From Methylobacillus caricis (lineage in GTDB: Bacteria; Pseudomonadota; Gammaproteobacteria; Burkholderiales; Methylophilaceae): a stretch of DNA of 64,000 nucleotides. How positions within the stretch are numbered: position 1 is the first letter of the stretch; each line of letters starts with the position of its first letter. The stretch covers positions 558,001-622,000 of the forward strand of contig NZ_JAJAVD010000001.1 of the NCBI RefSeq assembly GCF_020532705.1. The letters run 5' to 3'. The translations under genes were made by a program, and so were the position numbers. A model generated the notes under the pieces. The model had not been told where the DNA came from. It ran no database searches and was given only the letters and a program-made list of their open reading frames with translations. Positions 8,967-16,903 of the stretch are shown one piece after another.

Positions 8967-10071
8967 ATGGAAGCGGAACAACTCAATATCATCGCCAATC
9001 GTCTTGACGATCTGGCTGAGCGTCACCAGGCCCTCCGGGGGTATCTTTGACTTCGACACCAAGCAACAGCGCCTGGAAGAAGTTTCCCAGTTGCTGGAAG
9101 ACCCCAATATCTGGAACGATAACGAGCGTTCGCAAAAACTAGGCAAGGAACGTCGTGAGCTGGAGTTTGTCGTCAAGTCATTGACGGAGGTCGATAACGG
9201 CGTGCGTGACAGTCGCGAGCTGTTTGAGATGGCGCGTGATGAAAATGACGACAGCACCTTGCTCAGTATCGATAGCGATACCCAAGCGCTGGAAAAGATT
9301 GTGGCGGAAATGGAGTTCCGCCGCATGTTTTCCCACCCTATGGACCCCAATAATTGCTTCCTGGACATCCAGGCCGGTTCCGGGGGTACCGAGGCACAGG
9401 ATTGGGCCTCCATGCTGTTGCGCATGTATCTGCGCTATTGTGAAAACAAAGGCTTCAAGGTCGAGGTGCTGGAAGAATCAGAAGGCGATGTGGCTGGTAT
9501 CAAGAGCGCATCCCTGAAAATTTCTGGCGACTATGCCTATGGCTTCCTCCGTACCGAGAGTGGCGTGCATCGCCTGGTGCGTAAGTCGCCGTTTGACTCC
9601 GGCAATCGTCGCCATACCTCTTTTGCCAGTGTATTTGTCTACCCAGAGGTGGATGACTCCATTGTGGTAGAGATCAACCCTGCTGATTTGCGGATTGATA
9701 CTTATCGGGCTTCCGGCGCAGGTGGTCAGCACATCAACAAGACCGATTCAGCTGTGCGTATTACCCACTTGCCGACCAATACCGTCGTGCAGTGCCAGAA
9801 TGATCGCTCGCAGCATCGCAACAAGGATGAGGCGATGAATATGTTGAAAGCGCAGTTGTATGCATTGGAACTGCGCAAGCGCAACGAGGAAAAGCAGGCG
9901 ATGGAAGATTCCAAGACCGATATCGGCTGGGGTCACCAGATTCGTTCTTATGTGCTTGACCAGTCGCGCATCAAGGATTTGCGTACCAATGTCGAAGTTG
10001 GTAATACCCAGGGGGTGCTGGATGGCGACCTGGATCCGTTTATTTCTGAAAGTTTGAAGCAGGGAGTGTAA
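8967..10071 (+). CDS. prfB: Peptide chain release factor 2 (programmed +1 frameshift)
   Basis: RF2 terminates translation at UGA and UAA. Translation starts at the ATG at 8967 and reads 27 codons to an in-frame TGA at 9048-9050 within GGGGGTATCTTTGAC, the classic RF2 shift site (internal Shine-Dalgarno-like G-run, CTT slippery codon, UGA, C). A +1 shift joins 9047 to 9049, and the second frame runs to 10071, giving about 367 residues. The anticodon-like SPF tripeptide is in [12 protein letters not shown] and the catalytic GGQ in [15 protein letters not shown]. Low RF2 increases shifting, so the gene autoregulates. lysS starts 2 bases after the stop. Confidence 0.97.
9042..9051 (+). promoter_or_regulatory. 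RF2 programmed frameshift site
   Basis: TATCTTTGAC with an adjacent G-run (9037-9041) is the conserved prfB recoding element. The in-frame UGA is followed by C, a weak termination context, and the ribosome slips +1 on CTT. Without the shift the product stops after 27 residues. Confidence 0.95.
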
Positions 10072-10073
10072 GG

Positions 10074-11603
10074 GTGAGCGAAGCTGAAAATTCAAAGGTG
10101 GTGACTGAAACGTCCACCGTGGCGCAGGATGAAAACCATGTGATTGCCGAGCGGCGCGAGAAGCTCAAGGCCATTCGTGAGAAGGGCGTGGCATTTCCCA
10201 ATGATTTCAAGCCCGAGCATATCTCGCAAAGCCTGCATGATCTTTATGACCCGCTGGAGGCTGAGGCACTGGAAGCGCAAGTTGTGCAGGTGGCCATTGC
10301 TGGCCGCATGATGCTCAAGCGGGTCATGGGCAAGGCCAGCTTTGCCACAGTGCAGGATAAAAGTGGCCGCATCCAGCTTTTTGTCACCAGGGAGAATATT
10401 GGTGAAGAGCTATATGACGCTTTCAAGAAATGGGATCTGGGAGACATCATTGCAGCGCGTGGCGTGCTGTTCAAGACCAAGACCGGGGAGCTTTCAGTCA
10501 AGGTCAGCGAACTGCGCTTGCTCACCAAGTCATTGCGTCCACTGCCAGAGAAATTCCACGGCCTCGCTGACCAGGAAACCAAGTACCGCCAGCGCTATGT
10601 GGACCTGATAGTTTCCGAGGAAACCCGCGCCACCTTTACTGCACGCAGCAAAATTGTGGCGGCAATACGCGCTTTCATGCTCAGCAACGAGTTCCTGGAA
10701 GTGGAAACACCGATGTTGCATCCGATTCCTGGCGGGGCTTCTGCCAAGCCGTTCATCACGCATCACAATGCGCTGGATATGCAGATGTACATGCGTATCG
10801 CACCTGAGTTGTATCTGAAGCGCCTGGTTGTGGGGGGCTTTGACCGTGTGTTCGAGATCAACCGGAATTTCCGTAATGAAGGGCTGAGTGTTCGCCATAA
10901 CCCCGAATTCACCATGATGGAATTCTATGCGGCTTACACTGATTACCGCTGGTTGATGGATTTCACTGAACACTGTATCCGCGCAGCGGCGATCGCTGCC
11001 TGTGGCTCTGCTGTTGTGCAATACCAAGGCCGTGAGCTGGATCTGGCCAAGCCATTCCAGCGGCTCACCATTGTTGGAGCGATCCAGAAATATGCGCCTC
11101 AATATACTCTGGAGCAGTTGAATGACCAGGTTTTCCTGCGCCAGGAACTCAAGAAGTTTGGCGTAGAGGCGTTTGCCCATCTGGGGCTGGGCGCGTTGCA
11201 ACTGGCATTGTTTGAAGAAACTGCAGAAAGCCAGTTATGGGAGCCTACCTATATTATTGACTACCCGGTGGAAGTTTCCCCACTGGCGCGTGCTTCTGAC
11301 ACTGATCCTGCCATTACCGAGCGTTATGAACTCTTTATCACTGGTCGAGAGATTGCCAATGGTTTCTCAGAGTTGAACGATGCTGAAGATCAGGCTGCAC
11401 GCTTTCATTCACAAGTGGCTGCCAAGGAAGCAGGAGATGATGAGGCAATGTATTACGATGCGGATTTCATCCGTGCGCTGGAATATGGCATGCCTCCTAC
11501 TGGCGGCTGCGGTATCGGTATTGACCGTCTGGTGATGCTGTTGACTGATAGCCCCAGCATCCGGGACGTGATTCTATTTCCGCATATGCGGCCAGAACAT
11601 TAA
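10074..11603 (+). CDS. lysS: Lysyl-tRNA synthetase, class II
   Basis: Charges tRNA-Lys with lysine in the cytoplasm. 509 residues from a GTG two bases after the prfB stop, with AGGGAG as ribosome-binding site inside prfB. The N-terminal OB-fold anticodon-binding domain spans about 60-160 ([17 protein letters not shown]). Class II motif 2 is [20 protein letters not shown] and motif 3 is [20 protein letters not shown]. The prfB-lysS order is the standard operon in proteobacteria. A matching tRNA-Lys(CUU) gene lies at about 50.3 kb in this window. Confidence 0.97.
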   Translation: MSEAENSKVVTETSTVAQDENHVIAERREKLKAIREKGVAFPNDFKPEHISQSLHDLYDPLEAEALEAQVVQVAIAGRMMLKRVMGKASFATVQDKSGRIQLFVTRENIGEELYDAFKKWDLGDIIAARGVLFKTKTGELSVKVSELRLLTKSLRPLPEKFHGLADQETKYRQRYVDLIVSEETRATFTARSKIVAAIRAFMLSNEFLEVETPMLHPIPGGASAKPFITHHNALDMQMYMRIAPELYLKRLVVGGFDRVFEINRNFRNEGLSVRHNPEFTMMEFYAAYTDYRWLMDFTEHCIRAAAIAACGSAVVQYQGRELDLAKPFQRLTIVGAIQKYAPQYTLEQLNDQVFLRQELKKFGVEAFAHLGLGALQLALFEETAESQLWEPTYIIDYPVEVSPLARASDTDPAITERYELFITGREIANGFSELNDAEDQAARFHSQVAAKEAGDDEAMYYDADFIRALEYGMPPTGGCGIGIDRLVMLLTDSPSIRDVILFPHMRPEH

Positions 11604-11607
11604 GCTC

Positions 11608-11632
11608 AAGGCCGGAATTTCCGGCCTTTTTT
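11608..11632 (+). terminator. Terminator of prfB-lysS
   Basis: A perfect 8-bp GC-rich stem (11608-11615 with 11621-11628) with loop AATTT is followed by a T-run, 5 bases after the lysS stop. Confidence 0.9.
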
Positions 11633-11978
11633 GTATCATGCCTCGCGGTACCGTTGCCTCTGGGCGACAGGAGTTTTTGTTGTAGGATAATTTGACCTTA
11701 AGGGCCGGATCCAGTCTTGATGAGGCTTATAGCCTTGCTATACGCCAGAACGACAATAATTGCCTAGCTGGATAGACGGCCTGAATCCTTGATGCCGGGT
11801 TTTCAACGTCGTATATGGGCGACGTTTGATCGGTAATTCTCTTGCTAACTCTTAATTTACTTTTCTAACATGTTGATTTTTAGTGTTTAGTTATAGCCGG
11901 CACAGGCTTTGCTAACTGCATTGGGTCTGGATTCGCTGTCATGTGAATCTGTTTTCAATCCAGAGAGAGGTTTCCCCC
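11633..11978. other. Intergenic region lysS-bactofilin
   Basis: I see no convincing gene in these 346 bases. A 7-bp hairpin (11805-11811 with 11820-11826) lies in the middle, and the AT-rich part from about 11835 to 11900 is the likely promoter region of the bactofilin gene. Confidence 0.5.
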
Positions 11979-12545
11979 ATGTTAAACAAGCAAGGTCTTT
12001 TCAGTCGCAATTCAACTCCCAGCCATCATTCCAACTCGGTCAGCCCTTCCGTTTCCTCAGCTTCCACGTCGCTCAACAGCAAGCCGGAGGTATCGCCTAT
12101 TCCCGGCCATATGGCCGCTGTAGCATCCGCCAGCACGCCCAAGCAGGAATCAAAGCCTGCGCCTTCAGCCAATACTGATGTACAGACGGGAAGCCGCTTG
12201 ATCGTCGGCCCTGACGTCAAGTTGAAGGGGGCTGAAATTCAGGATTGTGACATCCTCGTAGTGGAGGGCCGGGTCGAAGCTACCATGGATAGCCGGGTTA
12301 TCCAGATTGCGGCTGATGGCTCCTTTTCCGGCAAGGTGGGCATTGATGTTGCTGAAGTGCATGGAAATTTTGAGGGTGAGCTGACTGCGCGTAGCCAGCT
12401 GATTATCCATGCGACAGGTCGTGTCAGTGGCAAGATTCGGTACGGTAAGATTTTTATTGAAGAGGGTGGTGAGCTTTCCGGCGACATTGCATCGCTGTCA
12501 TCCGAGGAAGGCTCGAAGGTCAAGCGTATCCAGTCCGCTTCATAA
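11979..12545 (+). CDS. Bactofilin (DUF583 polymer-forming protein)
   Basis: Cytoskeletal bactofilin that self-assembles into filaments at the inner membrane and positions envelope enzymes. 188 residues from the ATG at 11979, supported by AGAGAGG at 11963-11969. The first 65 residues are a Ser/Pro-rich disordered arm. The rest is the right-handed beta-helix: repeated short hydrophobic turns GSRLIVGPDVKLKGAEI, CDILVVEGRVEATM, ADGSFSGKVGIDVAEVHGNF and YGKIFIEEGGELSGDIA. It stands alone, without an adjacent M23 peptidase, so its partner cannot be inferred from context. Confidence 0.9.
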   Translation: MLNKQGLFSRNSTPSHHSNSVSPSVSSASTSLNSKPEVSPIPGHMAAVASASTPKQESKPAPSANTDVQTGSRLIVGPDVKLKGAEIQDCDILVVEGRVEATMDSRVIQIAADGSFSGKVGIDVAEVHGNFEGELTARSQLIIHATGRVSGKIRYGKIFIEEGGELSGDIASLSSEEGSKVKRIQSAS

Positions 12546-12562
12546 CATGTCCTGTTGGCAAT

Positions 12563-12588
12563 AAAAAGCCCCTTGGAAGGGGCTTTTT
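12563..12588. terminator. Bidirectional terminator, bactofilin / SulP
   Basis: A perfect 12-bp stem (12563-12574 with 12577-12588) has A- and T-runs on each side and serves both convergent genes. Confidence 0.9.
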
Positions 12589-12616
12589 ATTTTTTATTTC
12601 ATGTGCAAATTCAAAA

Positions 12617-14176
12617 TCAATATCCCTGGATTGCTTCAGCTTCCCTGGAGTGATATTTATTGATCAGGCTATCCCACTCTATGGTGACTTGGCCACCAGT
12701 CATCTCGTATTGCTTCTGCCAGCCGTTCAGTAGTTCTATGCAGGCATGGTCAATATATTCAAGATCATCAAACTGGACGTGGATGTCACGCCCAGCTTCC
12801 AGCCTGTCAAGCACGGACACCAGCTTGGGAATGCCGAGCAGGGTAGCCGAGCCCTTGAGGTGGAGTACGGTCTTGTTATTGCTGGCTTGATGCTCTGGCT
12901 TGATTGACACATGGGAGAATACATACAGCAGCTTGGCAATTGACAGGGCCAGGCCGGTAATCACGCCTGCCAGCAGGTTGAAGCTCACGATGGTGATGAT
13001 GGTGATGATGTAGATTGCCAGCTCAGGCTTGCCATAGGCCAGAAGTTGTTTGGCGACCTTGGGGTAAGCCAGCTTGTAGCCTGTGTAAACCAGCACGGCT
13101 GCCAGGGTGGCGACCGGGATGTATTCAAGCGTGAACAGGAAAACGCTGATGAAAAGCAATAGCCAGAAACCATGCATGATAGTCGATGCACGGGTAGTGG
13201 CGCCTGCTTCAACGTTGGCGCTAGAACGTACGATAACCCCTGTCATCGGGAGCGCGCTGAGAAAACCGCAAATTGTGTTACCTACGCCCTGAGCCATCAG
13301 TTCTTTATCATATTTGGTGCGTACGCCTTGATGCATCTGGTCAACAGCTGCGCATGACAGCAGGGATTCCGCACTGGCAATAAATGCCAAGGACAGCACT
13401 GCAACGATGACGCCGCCTGTCATGGAAGCCTGAGCTATACCGAGCGTAGGTGTGACAATGGTGCCCAGGATATTTTCAAGATTGGTCGGACCGTCAAACA
13501 GGTCTGTCAGATACTTGATGTCAAAGTTGAAAAGATTGGCCACAATTACGGCCAGGACTACCCCAATCAGCGCACCAGGGATCAGTTTTAGTTTTGGCGG
13601 GGCGTATTTGGTCCAGAGCACGATGGAGGTGATGGTCAACAGGCCTATGCTGGCTGCATAAATGTTGCCGCCATGCACTTCAAATGTTTCAATCAATGCA
13701 CTGGGTATATCCATCAGGTTCTTGATACCGTTCGAAAGCGGGTCACGGTCCAGCATGATGTGAAATTGCGAACCTATGATAAGAATACCGATACCACCCA
13801 GCATGCCATGAATCACGGCAGGCGAAATGGCACGGAACCATACGCCGAGCTTGAATATGCCAGCCAGTATTTGGACCAGGCCTGCCAGCAGCACGATGAT
13901 GCCGTAAATGGCAAGGCCATACTCAGCCACAATGTCGGCGACAATCACGACCAGTCCTGCAGCCGGGCCGCTGACCGTCAATGGTGAGCCTGAGATGCTG
14001 CCTACAACTAGGCCGCCGATAATCCCGGTAATGATACCTGCAGTTGGAGGCAGGCCCGATGCGATAGCAATGCCCAAACAAAGTGGTACCGCTACCAGGA
14101 ATACAACAATGGAAGCAAAGAAGTCCTTGCTTAAGGAGCCCTTGCTGACTGAAGGTGCTATGGTTTGACTTGTCAT
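12617..14176 (-). CDS. SulP-family anion transporter, probable bicarbonate uptake
   Basis: 519-residue inner-membrane transporter with about 12-14 membrane segments and a C-terminal STAS domain (about 430-515, HLKGSATLLGIPKLVSVLDR). The N-terminal family block is VALFLAV-like: FFASIVVFLVAVPLCLGIAI followed by SGLPPTAGIITGIIGG, and ISGSPLTVSGPAAGL is the substrate-site loop. SulP proteins carry sulfate, bicarbonate or other anions. The carbonic anhydrase gene 45 bp upstream on the same strand argues for bicarbonate here. Known family behaviour suggests Na+- or H+-coupled symport; the ion is not readable from sequence. Confidence 0.88.
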   Translation of the reverse strand: MTSQTIAPSVSKGSLSKDFFASIVVFLVAVPLCLGIAIASGLPPTAGIITGIIGGLVVGSISGSPLTVSGPAAGLVVIVADIVAEYGLAIYGIIVLLAGLVQILAGIFKLGVWFRAISPAVIHGMLGGIGILIIGSQFHIMLDRDPLSNGIKNLMDIPSALIETFEVHGGNIYAASIGLLTITSIVLWTKYAPPKLKLIPGALIGVVLAVIVANLFNFDIKYLTDLFDGPTNLENILGTIVTPTLGIAQASMTGGVIVAVLSLAFIASAESLLSCAAVDQMHQGVRTKYDKELMAQGVGNTICGFLSALPMTGVIVRSSANVEAGATTRASTIMHGFWLLLFISVFLFTLEYIPVATLAAVLVYTGYKLAYPKVAKQLLAYGKPELAIYIITIITIVSFNLLAGVITGLALSIAKLLYVFSHVSIKPEHQASNNKTVLHLKGSATLLGIPKLVSVLDRLEAGRDIHVQFDDLEYIDHACIELLNGWQKQYEMTGGQVTIEWDSLINKYHSREAEAIQGY

Positions 14177-14221
14177 TGCGATGAAATCCTGAAATTAAAA
14201 ATGAACCGACCCCCTATTTGT

Positions 14222-14887
14222 TCAGTTTTGAACAAGAGGGTGGTCGCCATTGAATATCTGGTAATGGTCAGGGAAGGTGACTTGGGCAGTTTGGAGATCG
14301 TAAACTCCGCCTACAATGCCGATTTCGCCGCGGTTGAGCAGGTCTCGCAGAATTTCGCTTGAATTCCAGATGGAATCAATCTGTGTTTTTACATTGAGAT
14401 CGCATACATGCTGAACAAACTCTGCATTATTAGAGTTGCGGTTTTCCTTGATGGTTTGCTCAGCTTCTACTGCAGGGAAAATCATTTTGGTGATTTCACC
14501 AATGTGCCCACCGGAAAATCCATCACAAGCGGCCTTGATGGCGCCGCAACCGCTATGGCCAAGAACCACAATCAGCTTGCTGCCGAGATATTTGCACGAA
14601 TATTCCAGACTGCCGATAGCTTTTCTAGAGGCGATATTGCCCGCCAAGCGAACACTGAATAAATCTCCCAGGCCTTGATCAAAAATCAGTTCAGTTGACG
14701 TACGTGAATCACTGCAACTGAGGATGGCAGCAAACGGATGCTGCTTGTCCTTGGTGATATTGACTACATTCAGCAAGTCTCGGTGCGCGGAAATATTCTG
14801 GGTAAAACGCTCATTGCCTTCCAGCAGTATGCTCAAGGCTTCTTGTGGAGACATTTTGTCGCGATCTTTTAATGGGTGTTTATACAT
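14222..14887 (-). CDS. Beta-class carbonic anhydrase
   Basis: Zinc enzyme interconverting CO2 and bicarbonate, 221 residues, cytoplasmic. The zinc ligands and catalytic dyad are visible: ILSCSDSRTSTELIFDQGLG (C-x-D-x-R) and VLGHSGCGAIKAACDGF (H-x-x-C). The segment RLAGNIASRKAIGSLEYSCK is the family core. It is the first gene of a two-gene operon with the SulP transporter, a recurring pair for bicarbonate supply to carboxylating reactions. An AT-rich region of more than 250 bp upstream holds the promoter. Confidence 0.93.
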   Translation of the reverse strand: MYKHPLKDRDKMSPQEALSILLEGNERFTQNISAHRDLLNVVNITKDKQHPFAAILSCSDSRTSTELIFDQGLGDLFSVRLAGNIASRKAIGSLEYSCKYLGSKLIVVLGHSGCGAIKAACDGFSGGHIGEITKMIFPAVEAEQTIKENRNSNNAEFVQHVCDLNVKTQIDSIWNSSEILRDLLNRGEIGIVGGVYDLQTAQVTFPDHYQIFNGDHPLVQN

Positions 14888-15360
14888 ATGTTGGATTCCC
14901 CCGGTTAGTAAAAATCAAATTGATTTTTAGGTGAATTAATCAAAGTAAGACTTAAAAAGAGACATGGATATAAATATTTTGTTCAGTACAAATATGATTA
15001 TTATAGATAATTTTTTATGTATTTATAAAATACAATTTGTTAAAGAATGTAAGTTTTTGAAAGGACATGGTAAAAATTGCACCGTATCATGCAGTTAAAT
15101 CATGAAGGTTCGATGAAAATAATCCAAAGTTTTTCTAATTCATAGTCCTTTTTTGGTATTCGCTGTTTTGTTCTTGTCACAAATTTGTCATTTCATGTAC
15201 ATGAGAAAGTCACATTGAATGCACATACTGCACGCCATACCGCTATGAGAAGGTCAATAACCTGACAGAGCGGGGCTTGGTGGTAAAAAAGCCGCCAAGA
15301 ATGGGGTGGTATTAATCAGATTGATGCCACATCGATGAGTGCATGATTAAAGTGATTCTG
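14888..15360. other. AT-rich intergenic region with PHO-type repeats
   Basis: About 470 bases between divergent genes. The left half (14930-15060) is very AT-rich and probably holds the carbonic anhydrase promoter. The right half holds the four-unit PHO-box-like array at 15174-15213. A short open frame around 15205-15315 resembles the end of a degraded coding region but has no start. Confidence 0.6.
15174..15213 (+). promoter_or_regulatory. PHO-box array upstream of the porin
   Basis: TTGTCAC, TTGTCAT, TGTACAT and AAGTCAC start at 15174, 15185, 15196 and 15207, an exact 11-bp period. The first pair with spacer AAAT matches the PhoB consensus closely and the third unit is degenerate. It lies about 150 bp before the porin start and supports PhoB control of the porin. 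Confidence 0.75.
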
Positions 15361-16803
15361 ATGACAACAGGGAAAATGAACATAAATGCAGCCGTCATGG
15401 CTGCTTTGCTGACCATGGCATCTGCTACTGCAATAGCAGATTCTTCACAAACTCTGGAATTGTATGTGGATTCCAATACCAAGCAGATTTTCTCAGAGCC
15501 CGGTCCTAACCGGGTAAAGATGGGCACATTCAAGCCGGTGGATGACACGGCAGAATTCCGCAGCGATAATTCGGCAGGCATTGATTTGGTGGAGATGAAG
15601 CAGAGCCTGGAACTCAAGCAGCGCGAGCTGGAAGAGAAGCTTGACCAGATTGCAATGGCACCTGCACCAAAGCCAGCCAGTTCCAGTAAAAGCTGGGCGG
15701 ATACGATGAAAGTGCGCGGGTACATACAGATCCGCAGCAATCCTATCCTGGGTGGCGATAAGCAGGTCCGGCACCAAGCAGACCGTTCTATCGGCGATAA
15801 CACCAACTTGATGATCCGCCGTATGCGATTGATATTCTACGGTGATATCGGTGAGCGTCTCTCTTATTATATCCAGCCTGATTTTGCCAGCCGTACTGGC
15901 AGTAGCGACAATACCGGCAATATTGCCCAGTTGCGTGATGCTTATGGTGATATCTACCTGACCAAAGACCGCGTGCACCGTATCCGGGTAGGCCAGTCCA
16001 AGATTCCTTACAGTTTTGAGAATTTGCAGTCCAGCCAAAACCGTATTGCCCTGGATCGTAATGATGCCTTGAACAGTTGCTGTAAGGATGAGCGGGATCT
16101 TGGCGCATTCTATTACTACACCCCGAAGGACAAGCAGGAGATGTTCAAGTACTTGGTTGACAGTGGACTGAAGGGTTCTGGCAACTATGGTATGTTCGCT
16201 TTCGGTGTCTATAACGGTACCGGTGCCAATCGTGACGAAAATAACGACAATATGCATGTAGTGTCGCGTTTCACTTATCCAGTCAAGTTTGAAAGTGGCC
16301 AGATTGTGGAAGCGGGTATCCAGGCATTGTCTGGTACTTTCAAGCCCAATCGCGGCACGGGTATCGCTGCTGATTCTGGCACCGACGGCTTCAAGGATCA
16401 GCGCGTAGGTGTCCATGCAGTGCTCTACCCACAGCCTTTCGGTTTGCAGGCTGAATGGAACTGGGGACGCGGCCCGTCGTTGAACGACGCAGGCACGAGA
16501 GTTGAAGAGAAGTCATTGAATGGCGGTTATATACAAGCCATGTACAAGATCAACGATTTCTATGGATATGGCGTGTTGATTCCTTTCGTCAAATGGCAAT
16601 ACTATGATGGCGCGCAGAAGTTTGAAACCAATGCGCCGCAGAACCATGTCAAGGATTGGGAGGCGGGTTTCGAATGGCAGCCAGTGCCTGAAATTGAGTT
16701 CACTGCTTACTATTCCAAGCTTGATCGCAATAATTTAGCGACAGCTCCCTATGACAAGTACAATACTGACATCTTGCGCATGCAGTTGCAGTACAACTTC
16801 TAA
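15361..16803 (+). CDS. Phosphate-selective porin (OprP/OprO family)
   Basis: Outer-membrane trimeric channel for phosphate or polyphosphate. Signal peptide MNINAAVMAALLTMASATAIA preceded by MTTGK, a coiled-coil-like stretch (EMKQSLELKQRELEEKLDQI, about 75-95), then the Porin_O_P barrel with SWADTMKVRGYIQIRSNPIL, RRMRLIFYGDIGERLSYYIQ and a C-terminal strand DILRMQLQYNF ending in Phe, the BAM recognition end. Starts at 15343, 15361 and 15376 are all possible; 15361 gives the most normal signal peptide. The PHO array upstream and pstSCAB nearby support phosphate as substrate. Confidence 0.88.
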   Translation: MTTGKMNINAAVMAALLTMASATAIADSSQTLELYVDSNTKQIFSEPGPNRVKMGTFKPVDDTAEFRSDNSAGIDLVEMKQSLELKQRELEEKLDQIAMAPAPKPASSSKSWADTMKVRGYIQIRSNPILGGDKQVRHQADRSIGDNTNLMIRRMRLIFYGDIGERLSYYIQPDFASRTGSSDNTGNIAQLRDAYGDIYLTKDRVHRIRVGQSKIPYSFENLQSSQNRIALDRNDALNSCCKDERDLGAFYYYTPKDKQEMFKYLVDSGLKGSGNYGMFAFGVYNGTGANRDENNDNMHVVSRFTYPVKFESGQIVEAGIQALSGTFKPNRGTGIAADSGTDGFKDQRVGVHAVLYPQPFGLQAEWNWGRGPSLNDAGTRVEEKSLNGGYIQAMYKINDFYGYGVLIPFVKWQYYDGAQKFETNAPQNHVKDWEAGFEWQPVPEIEFTAYYSKLDRNNLATAPYDKYNTDILRMQLQYNF

Positions 16804-16823
16804 CATATTTGCAGAGCAGTTCC

Positions 16824-16848
16824 AGCCCGCCTTGTGCGGGCTTTTTTA
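16824..16848 (+). terminator. Porin terminator
   Basis: A perfect 7-bp GC stem (16824-16830 with 16836-16842) with loop CTTGT is followed by a T-run. Confidence 0.85.
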
Positions 16849-16903
16849 TTTGCATTGAAGATTAATGCGCGATGTAGGAATTTACTAATACAATACCCGA
16901 ATT

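Noticed and set aside
14165-14362. Plus-strand 65-codon frame opposite carbonic anhydrase
   Set aside because: Antisense to the enzyme's 3' end, no ribosome-binding site.
15493-16416. 307-codon minus-strand frame under the porin
   Set aside because: Antisense to the clear OprP/OprO-type barrel; composition rich in Ile/Thr/His from reversed codons.
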